From: Antedon bifida | Taxonomy: Eukaryota > Echinodermata > Crinoidea > Comatulida > Antedonidae | Reading direction: 5' to 3' | DNA length: 64,000 bases | Assembly: GCA_963402885.1 (NCBI GenBank) | Contig: OY727100.1 | Location: 20,927,665-20,991,664, forward strand | In this document: one piece after another, positions 23,533-34,870 of the stretch | How positions within the stretch are numbered: the stretch's first letter is position 1 | Layout: every line of letters starts with the position of its first letter | Made by a program: the position numbers and the translations under genes | Notes under the pieces: model-generated | The model's database searches: none | Told to the model about the DNA's origin: nothing | The model's input: only the letters and a program-made list of their open reading frames with translations

Positions 23533-24456
23533 ATGAATTCCTCGGCTTTGGAAGATGACTTTTGGCAGGTCAACTATCTTATTTTTCTCAAAGTTACCAA
23601 TATGAATTACTTAATTTTGTATTTTATTTGGCCAGTGACTGGTTTATTAGCAGCGCTTGGAAATGGATTTGTTATGTTTGTCATATATCAATACAATAGA
23701 CTACACCATCCACGTTTCTACTTCTTATTTAATTTAGCGTGCGCAGACTTTATATCCGGGATCACGCTTGTTTTACTAAGCGTAACACGTGCGCTAAATA
23801 GAGAGACATACACCGTGGTATTGTACAGCGTTGGTGTTTTCACAATATTGGTATCTGTTGCTAACATTTTACTAATAAGCCTAGACCGATTGTTTGCAAT
23901 TTTAAAACCGTTTCGTTACGTTAAAAAAATGACTACGTCGACTTCCTTCAAGTTGATTGCGTGTACATGGATAGTTGGACTTCTGCTGGTAGTGTTCGAA
24001 TACACTATACCGGATACGCTGTTGTATACATGTCCAAAATCAAACATAAAAGATATTCGATTGAATTTTCTATTTCCTGTGATAACGGTATATGGAATGA
24101 TCGTAATTGTTACCGTCGTACATATGAAGATATTTATGATCGCAAGGAGGATATCACTGTCGATGACTAGTAAGGCTGTTAGCAGTGCCCGCCGAACAGA
24201 ACTAAGAGCCGCTAAAACTACAAGTTTCATCGTCTGCGGGTTTGCTGTCTGTTTCACTCCTCTTGTCGCCTATCACAACCTTATATGCTTCTGTGTTCCT
24301 CTCTCCCTTGACAGCATCGCAGCTTTCAGTACCATACTCTCACTCACAGCGTCGTGTAATTGTGCTCTCAATCCAATTATATATTCATTTCGTAAAGATG
24401 ACATTAGAAAGTGTATATTGCGCGCATTGAAGAAATTCAAGGTATGTACATTGTGA
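23533..24456 (+). CDS. GPCR4, divergent orphan rhodopsin-class receptor
   Basis: A 307-residue single-exon seven-transmembrane receptor, only distantly related to GPCR1-3. The start at 23533 supplies an NSS sequon; a later in-frame ATG 23 codons on is possible. TM1 has GNGFVMFVIY, TM2 LACADFISG with D2.50, the DRY equivalent is DRLFAILKPF, TM4 has a Trp, TM5 has FPVIT, TM6 CFTP instead of CWxP, and TM7 NPIIYSFRKDDI. No Cys at 3.25. The ELRAAKTT stretch entering TM6 and HMKIFMIARR leaving TM5 recall adenosine/MECA-group receptors; that placement is tentative. Same strand as the other three. Confidence 0.8.
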   Translation: MNSSALEDDFWQVNYLIFLKVTNMNYLILYFIWPVTGLLAALGNGFVMFVIYQYNRLHHPRFYFLFNLACADFISGITLVLLSVTRALNRETYTVVLYSVGVFTILVSVANILLISLDRLFAILKPFRYVKKMTTSTSFKLIACTWIVGLLLVVFEYTIPDTLLYTCPKSNIKDIRLNFLFPVITVYGMIVIVTVVHMKIFMIARRISLSMTSKAVSSARRTELRAAKTTSFIVCGFAVCFTPLVAYHNLICFCVPLSLDSIAAFSTILSLTASCNCALNPIIYSFRKDDIRKCILRALKKFKVCTL

Positions 24457-25814
24457 CAATTTACTGTGATGAAAAAACTCTTAAACTGTTCGCAAATCTA
24501 CAGCACAGCACTAATAACGCAATGAAAACACTTTTGCTGGTTCTTCTTCACTTTGTAATAATCCAAAGATCCCGTCCTCCTGAAGACAAGTCTCCCGATC
24601 ATGTGTACGTGCCTTTGTCTAATTCTTCCATGTATTATTTCAAAGAGGAAAGCGGACAGTTTTCAGCAGACACACATTGTAATAATATGCAAGAAAGAGT
24701 TTATAAATAGTTCAATTATGTTATATAAACGCTTGCCATTTATTTTATGAATGAATGTTAAAATAAAAAAGCACTTATTTCCTAAAAGTGCTTGCGCTAA
24801 TATTAAGCGATTATTATCGATTGGTTTTCTATGCAGGGAACCCGGTGTGGAGACAGGTAGCATAACTGTTGATCAACGATATTATTTTTGTATTTATTAC
24901 GACGAGTCTTCTTAACTAAGCCGTTTCTAGACCTGCAAGTATGTCTATTTTAATTAATACGCTTGCGTATTTGTGCGATACGATTGTACATTTTGTTTTA
25001 GCTAACATTATAATTATAAAAACTGAATTTATTAGCATAACATTGAACATCAATATAATCAATATAACTACTGAGGTATTATGTAATTAAATTATAATAA
25101 TCCTTGAACACATGGATATACTAGGTTGTGTTGACAATTTTGTAATTCAGGTTTTTCATCATGATAAGAGAAAGAGATATTACGGTTCATTAGCCATTAA
25201 TCATAATTACACTTCGTGTGATTCGCAACTCCCTAACGACTCGATATTAGACTAGTATTATTATTAATTTAATTTGTTTTCTCAATTATTAATGATTGTT
25301 CAAATATTGATATGTTAAATATTGTTTGAATGTTTATAATATAAGTATATATTTTTCTACAACTATATTGTGCTTGTATTGTCATCCATAGAGAGTGACA
25401 ACGATTCGAACAGAATACTAAATTAAAATTATGCTATATATTTCTCTGTTTTAATTTTTTATTTTGCTTTAGCTTTTTGCTTATTTTATTTCGTATCTCC
25501 ATTTAGATCCAGCCACTGATACCCACAGAGTTGTCATTTGTTTCTTAGTAATTTGCCTTCGGATTTAATTAAAATTGTGTTATGTTACTTCAATATATTA
25601 TTAATTTTATTGCACCGATAATGATATAAAAATAATGTTTGAATGTTAATATTATAAAAACATTTTTCTCTACTATGTGCTAGTGTAAGTACATGGCAGT
25701 ATAGTATAATAAATAAACACATCAGGCATAGAACAATAGTTCTAAACCGCCCGGTGATATACTGAAATGTAATTAATTAATTTGAAACGATAGAGATGAG
25801 GAAATCTGTGAGAA

Positions 25815-25915
25815 TGACCAACCGAGACTCGAACCCGGAACCTTCTGCTTGATATGCAGATGTCCTAATCATAGACCATTTCATGGTATTGTTCAAACTC
25901 GATTGGATAGCGACT
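25815..25915 (-). mobile_element. tRNA-derived SINE fragment
   Basis: On the minus strand TGGTCTATGATTAGGACATC then CCGGGTTCGAGTCTCGG, i.e. box A-like and box B-like segments at tRNA spacing. Related to the interrupted copy at 22680-22990. Confidence 0.55.
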
Positions 25916-25987
25916 CTTTAACATTCTCGGCGTGGGGTACGGCGGAACAGCACTAGTTCCTCAATTTTACGCACGCGCACCAGAGAT

Positions 25988-26012
25988 CATATATATATAT
26001 ATATATATATTA
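25988..26012. repeat. (TA)n microsatellite
   Basis: About twelve TA dinucleotides. Confidence 0.85.
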
Positions 26013-26387
26013 TATAATAATTTATGTTAATATGATTGTTTATTATTTAATATTATTATTTTATTAATATAATTTAAATATTATATTTTCTTTAGAAATT
26101 CCTGTTTTTAACAATAGCATGAATTTTACATTTCTCGATTTCGTCTTCGCTTCATACTGTACTAATTGAATATTCTGATGAAATAAAAATGATTATTTAT
26201 CTTTATATCAGCTGTTTGCTGCAGACTCACGTTTTAAAGTGTAGCTCCAGGTTTAACATTTTTTGTTTATAATGATAAACAGAACGAGGGTTGTGAAATA
26301 AGCATATTTTTATTGTGGTGCTCAGACTTTCGTGATAGGAATTTTAATGATTTTTCTGTTTTCTTTCTATTTATACACCTTTTCCTT

Positions 26388-26540
26388 AAAGCTCTGCCTA
26401 CACTATCAAACTAGTTTGGCAAAAAAAGTGTGATCTGCCCAAATATGGTAGTGATATGCCCAACGGCATCATCATATCCATAAATGGGCACATGACATTT
26501 TCTGTCACATAAATAGTTTGATAGTGTAGACAGAGCTATA
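26388..26540 (+). mobile_element. MITE family A, copy 5 (best-preserved termini)
   Basis: AGCTCTGCCTACACTATCAA at the left is mirrored by TTGATAGTGTAGACAGAGCT at the right, the clearest terminal inverted repeat of the family. Internal sites CCAAATATGG (26439-26448) and CCATAAATGG (26478-26487). Confidence 0.85.
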
Positions 26541-28014
26541 GAAACACTCTTCAAATTAAAAAAATTAAGTTAAGTTTGGTGAATTTTTCTATTATTTTAC
26601 AACAGTATGAAAACAAGTGCTGTAACACCACTTTTGTAAAATAGGGGGCTCACTTCACGACGTTCGTTCTGTTTCAACGCGTTCTAAAAACAAGTGAGGT
26701 TTTTATCAATGTTGCTGCAATGTTGGCTTATATTTTATAATACACAATAGAAATGTTAAACGCTACCCTAAAATACCTCACGTTGTTGTCTTTCCCACTC
26801 ATTTTTTCACAACGTCTTCCCTGAACTCCAAACCTTAAAGATTTATTTTATTTTTTTCTACGAAAGTTATTAGGCCTAACTTTATTAAAATTACAAAATA
26901 ACCTATATCCAAGATCTGATTAAATTAATCTTCTTTTTTCATGTTTTTGGGGTACAATACATCTTTATTTAATATATGCGAAATAGGCCTGTCTATGCCT
27001 TTTAAAATGATTAGATTAGAAGATTTTGAGTTTAAATATCGGTTGAACTTGTTTTTCAATATCATAGATTGTTATAATAGTTATCGTGTTTTGTTATAAC
27101 TTGTAAATTGCCAGACAATTGACAATGATGAAAGATAATGTAAAGCAAGCACCCCAGTAAAGATTCGAACTCGGAATCTTCTTAGTTTCTAATTAGTCTA
27201 CCTTTATAAAATATTAATTTGGATGTGGCGATGATTATCGTAGAAATGTTGTTTCTAAAGGTATTACGGATTATGACTTGTTGGGCCTGTGGCATGTTGC
27301 AAATGCGTCGGTAACTGGTCGAGCAAATTGATTAAAGCCTCAAGACTCGAACTCGGAATGCTATTGCTTTCTAATTAGGTAAAAAAAGGTGATGTTAAAA
27401 TAGAAATATTCAAAATAATTGTTTAAAGGTGTGTGGTAATGACGAATTTTAATAATGTGCTGCCAAGGTATCGTTAATTAGTCTTATCCCAATTATAGTT
27501 AAGATAATTATAGAGATGATCTTTACACCAATTAGCCGTACTGCAAAACAACAATTGCTTAGCTATTGCGAAGAACTTGGCAAATCGCACTATGTTTGCC
27601 AATTGGGGGCGCTGCTCTACAACTCAAATAGCAAAGCTACTCCTAGCAACCACTAACATCCAGTCATTGCGAGATGAAGACTTGTTGCCGTGACAATAAG
27701 TTGAAACGTCGCTCACGTACGTATTTAATTACTGGTTTAACGTAAAGAATTGTATACAGATTGCGAAAAGTAGCTAATAATTGGTCTGGTGTTTTTTCTA
27801 TTCTCACTTGGGCTCAAATCTAACCCTAGCCCTACAATGTCGCCCTCAGAGTAATTTAGAGCAAACATCTGCTGACCAAAAAGTATAAACTCTATAAAAT
27901 TAAATCATCACTCTTAGTTTAACTTAACTATTTCTGAATATTTTATTTATAATCTGACACGAATAATGAATAATTTATAGAAAGAGGTGTCTTGTACAGT
28001 GTGCATATATTGTT

Positions 28015-28125
28015 GTAGTGATATGCCCATATCGTAGTTATAATATGACATCATCATGTCCATATATGGGCACTTCACATTTTTTGTCACATAAAGTTTG
28101 ATATTCTAGACAGAAATTTATAACT
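28015..28125 (+). mobile_element. MITE family A, copy 6 (truncated)
   Basis: Retains TATGACATCATCATGTCCAT and CCATATATGG (28060-28069) and the right end TTTGATATTCTAGACAGA; the left end is lost. Confidence 0.65.
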
Positions 28126-29109
28126 TAATAATACAACGCTTGTTGGCGCTATAATTTTTTTTTATATAGTCATTTTCTGTAGCTTTCCGCAGTTCGGTGA
28201 GGAAAATTAACTAGTGTGTGCTCTAATGCTTTCCAAAGATAACCTGTAATTAACATGATTCCCGTTCCGTGTTTCAACCCCCATCGAGGGTATCAGATTG
28301 CAAAAGGAATACACACGGCAAAGTTCATAACTGATGAAACTGATATTATACAAGTAGATATTCGATTTTAATTATGCCCATTATTGTCATAACAAATAAA
28401 AAATAGTAACAAAATTGTAAGTTACCGCATCAAGTTTTGTAAACATACCAGACAAACGCTTAAAAATTAAAAAAAAATAATACTGGTCGAGATTAAAATA
28501 AAAAACATTATAACATAGCACCAATCAAGTTAATTTAATTATCATTAAATTATCATTTACTTATCAGCATAGTGGAGAATAACTATAGAAACCACAATTA
28601 CTGAGAGGAATACATTTCTAATCGATAATGAAAATCTACGGGAGCCAAAAAGTCTCTCAAACACCCGTAAAATATAAATATAAGTTGAATTATTTGTTAA
28701 TAGTTGTTTGTTGTTTTTGGTTTGTTTGTTGTCTGTTGCGGTTTTTGGTGGTCATGACAGAGGTTAATATGATAGAAAGGGGAGAATGCTTATTCTTTAA
28801 CTAAGTATAGCTATGGAACAGTAAACTGCTAATTTTTTCCTGGTATAACAATGTTACTATTCTAGGCCTATGTAAATGTGTAAATGTTAATGGGGGAAAA
28901 TAAATTAACCTACGACTTGCAGCCTACTGGGCTGAATTGCGCACAGGTGTAGACGACACATGTAGCCTATGTATACAACAACTTTCTTAGATTTCTGCCA
29001 CTAAACGGCGCCCGTTTGTCTGTCAACTTAAACTATGTTATTTTCTGAAGATTTTCAGTAAATGATTCCCGAGTACATTTGCATTCTGCAAACATAATAT
29101 CAAAATATT

Positions 29110-29630
29110 AATTTGGAATTCTGGTAGGCCTAGATTACATCTTCCCTACGAAAATCTATCTTTAGGGCCTTTATCACTTCATCTAAACCATCAGATATGT
29201 AATAATGTCAACATAACTACAATCGATAAGAAATCGATTTTACGCATTTTAAATTAGAATTTCATAAAATCGCGCGTAAGTTACGTTGTGCAATTCTGAC
29301 GTCATAAAAAAGTCAGATGCACAACTGTAAAGGTAAATGTTTTGTCTACAAGTTTTAGTGAAATGTCACCAACAACAATTAGCATAAACAAGTACGGTAA
29401 GAACTTGGTTGGTTGAAGAAAAAGTGCAGATTACCAATAAATATTGAATTGTTATGAAGTTTAGATTTTCGTCGAATTTGTATGTTAAAATAATCTGTAA
29501 TATGTTTTCAATAGCAGTATAATCTATAAAACGGATTTTCTCATCAATAATACAAACATTGACTTTATTTTAATTAAAACAAAAAAATAAGAAGGTATAT
29601 TTTTAAAAACGCATTAAAAATTTATGATTT
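29110..29630. repeat. Flank A of the segmental array, copy 0
   Basis: About 520 bp nearly repeated at 30933-31450 and, shortened, at 48520-48935 (shared TACAAGTTTTAG, GTACGGTAAGAACTTGGTTG, AGATGCACAACT). Here it is joined directly to flank C, so the YWTD gene expected between them has been deleted; the join lies near 29625 in an A-rich stretch. Confidence 0.8.
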
Positions 29631-30243
29631 AAACACGATCATTGTTAGTCTGCATCTGGCATTAAGAGAAGCCTATCTTGAAAAGAAGCCCAGTGGGCTT
29701 GATTTCGGGATGAGCTTCTTTTCGAAATTACTTTTGCAAACCAAAGAGGGGGCTTATTTTTATATTTTTTTTCGGTTTTACGGTACTCTGCCTATTGAAT
29801 TTAGAGTGAGACCTACCTGTAATTATGATATAGAGGATGGTACATTACATATTTGATATATTTTGTTAGAGTGTATGTCTTGTTCTAGCAACATTCCGTA
29901 TCATTTAAAAATGACCTATACGTCGTGATCAAATCTTAAAATAATATAAATTGTGACAAATTATCTATATTGTCTGCACAATCAATTTTGTTTACAATTT
30001 GGATTTGATTTATAATTTTAGAGTAGTAATAGTACGCCCTCAAATTTAATCGAAAGTTGTTTCATAAGATATGGGGGAAAGTCGTCGCTGTCAATATAAC
30101 GCACTGACTGCATTGATGTGTTGTCTGAGGCGTTGTAACGGAAATTGACTAAACAGTTAAGTTGCAAACTGTTCATGAACTTAAACACATTTAAACATTT
30201 TCACCATTCTAATGAAGATAAAAACTGTCGAACTATAAACTAT
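29631..30243. repeat. Flank C of the segmental array, copy 1
   Basis: Matches 36245-36865 and, in part, 53860-54245. Begins with nested palindromes (GAAGCCCAGTGGGCTT; in the other copies AAGCCCATCT with AGATGGGCTT) likely to be transposon termini. No coding potential seen. Confidence 0.8.
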
Positions 30244-30911
30244 TCAGCAACACAGTCTGCTTGATGGGCTGCAATGAAGTAAACTCGTGTGTATTAGAAT
30301 GGATATAACAATCATTGCGGTCATGAGATAATCTCTTAACACTGTACAAATGTATCTATCGATTAGAAATCCTTGGCAATCGATCGCAATAAGTCCAACA
30401 CACCCTAATATTACTCCACTGATCCAGACTCCACTAACTAATAAACCAGTTTGTACGTTGTCGTCTAGACGAAACAAAAAATTAAAAATCGATCAATTCC
30501 TGTGAGGAATACATTTATAACAGAGAAAACACAAACGCTCCAAGAATATTTGCACTTATTATAATTCCTGAAAAAATCTTCTGTATAGATTATTGCAGAT
30601 GCTATCACGATGATTCCTGATAATATGTGCGTGTAGATTATTGCAGATGCTATCACGATGATTCCTGATAATATGTGCGTGTAGATTATTGCAGATGCTA
30701 TCACGATGATTCCTGATATGTGGTCAATGAAGGCAAGGATGAACAACCAAATGTTGGTTGTTGTATGTAAAGATTTATTGGCTCTAATCAGCCGCATCAC
30801 GAATAAGTTCCCAAGTAAGGCGAACCATACGTAGATTAGAAACTCAGGAATGAAATTTGGAAAGTAAATTATATTCAACATCAGAACATCCGGGTCGTTG
30901 GTATTCGACAT
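30244..30911 (-). pseudogene. GPCR pseudogene with triplicated TM2 segment
   Basis: Minus-strand relative of GPCR1-3. ATG at 30911, TM1 GNLFVMRLI, then SLHTTTN, TM2 LAFIDHISG, TM3 and GIDRFL. A 16-residue TM2 segment (SGIIVIASAIIYT core) occurs three times in frame. After GIDRFL the intracellular-loop-2 block found in paralogues (FPLKYM region) is missing and the frame shifts near 30470. TM4-TM5 continue in another frame (VWISGVILG, AIDCQGF), followed by a second, one-base frameshift at the HTRVYFIAA block and no TM6-TM7. The second frameshift is shared with the fragment at 36868-37056, so it predates duplication. Confidence 0.85.
30585..30717. repeat. 48-bp tandem repeat inside the GPCR pseudogene
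   Basis: Units at about 30585-30632, 30633-30680 and 30681-30717, each containing ATTATTGCAGATGCTATCAC; the sequence shared between units is nearly identical. The period is a multiple of three, so the frame stays open. Confidence 0.9.
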
Positions 30912-30932
30912 GTTAATAGCTCTGAAATGTTT

Positions 30933-31450
30933 TGGATCATAAATTTGGAATTCAGGTAGATTACATCTGCCCCACGAAAATCTATCTTTAGGGCCTAAAC
31001 CATCAGATATATACAAATTTCAACATACCTACTATCGATTAGAAATCGATTTAGCGGATTTTAAATTAGAATTTCATAAATTCGCGCGTAAGTTACGTTG
31101 TGCATCTCTGACGTCATAAACAAATCAGATGCACAACTCTTCAAAAAACGATTATTATTATGTTGACCAAGTTGCAAAATGTTCTGTCTACAAGTTTTAG
31201 CAAAATGTCACCAACAACAAATATCAGAAAGAAGTACGGTAAGAACTTGGTTGGTTAAAAAAAGTGCAGATTATCAATAAATATTGAATTGTTTTTATGT
31301 TAAAATAATCAGTAAGATGTTTTCAATAGCAGTGTAGTCTATAAAACGGATTTTCCCATCAATAATATAAACAATTTACTTTATTGTAATTTGTTTTCAA
31401 TATAAGAAGGTATATTATTTGAAACGCATTAAATATCGCGTGATAAGTCG
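30933..31450. repeat. Flank A of the segmental array, copy 1
   Basis: Homologous to 29110-29630 and 48520-48935. It separates the minus-strand GPCR pseudogene from the plus-strand YWTD gene and may hold the divergent promoters of both. Confidence 0.8.
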
Positions 31451-31458
31451 TCTGAATT

Positions 31459-31620
31459 ATGCATGATGTTTATAACATTTTATTTTTAGAAACCAACCAC
31501 CAACTATATAGTGTATGTGCCGTGTGTACATCAACCATTTCCAACGTATACTTTGTATGTGACGTGTGTACATCAACCTTTTCATCGAAATTCCATTTTA
31601 TGTGCTGTCAACTAAACTGA
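31459..31620 (+). CDS. Possible upstream ORF with Cys-pair repeats (53 aa)
   Basis: ATG at 31459 opens a 53-codon frame ending TGA at 31618-31620, only 8 nt before the YWTD start. It encodes a 14-residue repeat of the type VCDVCTSTISNVYF. The paralogue at 48942-49145 has one more 42-bp unit and stays in frame. An AG acceptor-like TTATTTTTAG lies within it, so it may instead be 5' UTR or promoter. Coding status uncertain. Confidence 0.3.
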   Translation: MHDVYNILFLETNHQLYSVCAVCTSTISNVYFVCDVCTSTFSSKFHFMCCQLN

Positions 31621-31628
31621 AGACAAAA

Positions 31629-34600
31629 ATGATTGTTTTTGCTTGGTTTTACCTGGTGATTAACTCCAATGTTTTGGGGGATAGGCCTACTACGTTCCTG
31701 CAAACCACGGATACTGGTAAATAATTATAAATTGTTAAACTTTGTTTTTAAGTGTTGGTTATTATCATACTGCACAGTAAAGGACCTAGTAATCGGATCC
31801 AATGCACAGTGCTTGGACCCAAGTTTTGATTTATCATCTTTTAGTAAAAATAAATCTTTAATAGACTCTTTTTCAACAAGTTATCCCTCACTTACTCTAA
31901 ACCAGTGACGGTGCTGATATGCATGTATGCTGTAGGCCAAAACAGTTGATACTACTTTTACCGATATTCTAAAAAAATAACAGTTTAGTGGTAATAGTAA
32001 TAATAATTAATACTTATAATATCAGTAACATGTCAATAGCTGAAATGTTGATGAGCATGTTAATAACAGCATATATTATTATTGTTATTGTTGTCGTTGT
32101 CGTTGTCGCCGTTGCCGTTATTATTATTATTATATAAAGCATTTATTCAACCTCATGTAATGAGGTCTTGAAGTTTGGGGTGACATACCATTCTTATTTA
32201 AACTGTATTTATTTATCACAAAAGATGGCAGTTAGAGCTATAACCTTTAGTAATTATACAGCACACTCATTACCTCTGTTTGTTAAATTAAATATTTTAA
32301 ATATTTTTAAATTGTATAAGCTTCTAATTGGTATTTTTATGTATGATTTGATTAATAATAATTTATCACATTCATTTGATTAATACTGTATGCTATTACA
32401 ATAATATGGTACTTAGACAAAGGCAACGAGGTAATCTAGTTTTACCTAAAGTTAAAACAAATATTGGAAAAACAGCATTCTCTAATGCAGGTCCTGTTAT
32501 ATGGAATGAGTTGCCTCTTACAATTAGAACCCATTTATCCAGAACTTTATTTAAGGCTCCATTCACTGATTATTTATTACATGCTTAAATATATATATAT
32601 ATATATGTGTTCGTTTCCTCTTAGTCTATGTTGATATATTGCCACACATAATTTGTTTTAATTTAAAGTGTTGTGGGGTTGGACTTGGCTAGTTTTTGCT
32701 ATTTTCAGCTCCAATTATCCATTGTATTTATATTTATTTACAATATTGTTATTGTTTTGTTTGTTTTGTATGGATAATAAAAGAAAGAAAGAAAGAAAGA
32801 AAGAAAAGAAAGAATAATGTAACATATTCTCGAAAAAAAATTGGTTTTAAATGATTTATGTTAAGCTAGGGTTAGAAACGTAACAAAATAGTAAGTCTGA
32901 TGATCTCTTTTAATATAATTAGTTTTCTTATTGTATTTTCAGAGGTTGGAAGTGGAGATTATAGTTATGATCCCGAAGGATGTATTATGACTTACAAACA
33001 CTGGAAAGAACAAAGTAAGTTTAATAATTTATTAACTGCAATATATTAATTAAAATTTGAATTTTTGATTGTGTAAATATCAATTAAATACTAATAAAGC
33101 AATAATAAACTATAGAGATGAGTATTAGTTTTGTTAACAGGGTGATTATTTTTATTATTATTATTATTATTACATTTAAATATAACCTTATTGTTTTTAC
33201 AGGTGATATTATAATTGTGGTCAACCACTATGATCCTCCAGGAATTTATATATCGAATATAAGTTCCAGTGACAGAACACCTTTAAGGTTTACGGTAGCA
33301 ATGGAGGATGTAGAGTTAACCGTACCCCTCGAACTTGGTTATGATGTAACCACGTCGACACTATACTGGTCTGACTACACCAAGAATACCATTGAACGAT
33401 ATTCATTTGATACTAACCAACATGAAGTGTTTTTGTCTAAGAAAATAAATCGTTAGTCTTAGTCTTTAGTAATTAAAAAGAATAATCATCTTTATATTTG
33501 CTAGCAATTGTTTATATTGTGTATGCTTATTATATAGTACAAATAGGCACTCTTCAGAATATTTTAATGGTTGAACCACATCCTACATTGTTTTATAAAT
33601 AATCATGAGGGGTTGGACATTTAAAATGTGTTTAAAAACGGGGTTGTCTTTATAAAATCCTATAGCACAGCTGTAGTTAGATTGTTTATGATAAGTTTGT
33701 GATTACGGCATTCAATTTTTCATCATTTTATAAAGAGGTGAATGGTTTAGCCGTTGATGGACCTGGAAAGAAGCTTTATTGGACAAATGCTGCCTCGATT
33801 TTTCAAAACCGAAACCAAAACCGAATTGAAGTAATAAATCTGGATGGAACGGACAGAAAAATACTGATTGATACAGGATTAAGCGTGCCAAGTGCAATTG
33901 AGATAGACACAACGAACGGGTATGTCACTCTCTATTGGTACCGTTATACAATATTTCTCCAATTAAATCAACTAGAGTGAACTTCACATATCCATAATAT
34001 CGATTATTAATGCATTACAAAATAATTTACCTATTTTAATAATGAATTAGGAAAGTAATAATTATTGATGTTTTTTTATAACATTCAATATAAGAATTTA
34101 ATTTCATTTAACAACTCAGCTTTAGTTATTTCCTGTACACAGTAACTGTAAATAACATACTGTACTTAATTAGATACCTGTACTGGACTGATGTAGTATT
34201 AGACAAGATAGAGCGAGTGAAGTTAAATGACTTGAGTACGAGAACCGCTTTAGTGACAACTGGACTTAATTTTCCATCCGGACTTGTTTTAGCAGTTCCC
34301 CGTAAGTTATGAGTCATAAATGTATGCATATTTTATATTGATATTATATAATGTTGTAGGCTATTATTAAACGTCTGTAGACTCGTAGATTACACCCTTT
34401 ACATGTATTGTGCTGTTAAAATGTTACAATTATCTGTTATACAGTAATGAAACACCATTTTATTCTGAACCAACCAATTCCTTAAGTATTTTACACCATT
34501 TATAGACCTGTCAACACAATACTTTCATCAGTTTAAAACAATTTTACTATGAGGGAAAGAAGCACATCCATTATTAATATTAAATTGAATCCATCCGCTA

Positions 34601-34870
34601 TTCACTACAGCTTCTATTATTTTAGATGGAAAGATGTATTGGTGTGATTGGAATAATAAGGTGATTGAGGAAGCTAACCTTGATGGATCTAACAGAAGAA
34701 CGATTCTTACTGGACATGTTACGTATGACATTGACATTTATAGAAACTACCTGTACTGGACGGGTGTCAAGGGTGTATATCGAGTTGATAGAAAAACTGG
34801 AAAGTCATCAAAGCAAAGTAGCGATAGTCGACTTAATGATCCAAAAGGCTTATATATTTTCAAAAAGTAA
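31629..34870 (+). CDS. Secreted single YWTD beta-propeller protein (intact copy)
   Basis: Six exons, 31629-31716, 32943-33014, 33203-33451, 33736-33919, 34174-34301 and 34626-34870, join with phases 1, 1, 1, 2, 1 into 321 codons plus TAA. Donors are GTAAAT, GTAAGT, GTTAGT, GTATGT and GTAAGT; all acceptors are AG. The N-terminus MIVFAWFYLVINSNVLG is a signal peptide. The rest is one LDLR class-B propeller: a first blade at DIIVVNHYDPPGIYIS, then TLYWSD, KLYWTN, YLYWTD, KMYWCD and YLYWTG blades, with LDG motifs between. There are no EGF, LDLR-A or transmembrane parts, unlike LDLR/LRP/nidogen. Predicted extracellular; partner unknown. Intron 1 contains a LINE fragment. Two damaged copies lie downstream. 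Exon 3's end was chosen because GTTAGT or GTAAGA occurs at the same phase in all three copies. Confidence 0.85.
32095..32815 (+). mobile_element. LINE 3' fragment in YWTD intron 1
   Basis: Encodes the end of a reverse transcriptase in two frames: SQKMAVRAITFSNYTAHSLP then LFVKLNILNIFKLYKLL, and after a frameshift GPVIWNELPLTIR, stopping at 32586-32588. A terminal hairpin region (GGGGTTGGACTTGGC) and a (GAAA)n tail at 32780-32815 follow. The same insertion is present at 49615-50338 in the paralogue, so it predates the segmental duplication. Confidence 0.8.

Larger units (their letters stand above)
24457..29100. other. Gene-free AT-rich stretch
   Basis: No gene recognised. It contains a repeat at 25445-25545 (minus strand, GTGGGTATCAGTGGCTGGAT) that also occurs at 60090-60150, a (TA)n run, SINE pieces near 25815-25915 and 27140-27200, and MITE A copies 5 and 6. 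Confidence 0.6.

Noticed and set aside
24411..24710. 99-residue ORF overlapping the end of GPCR4
   Set aside because: Different frame from the receptor and no recognisable features.
30585..30717. CRISPR-like direct repeats
   Set aside because: Contiguous tandem repeats with no spacers in an animal genome.
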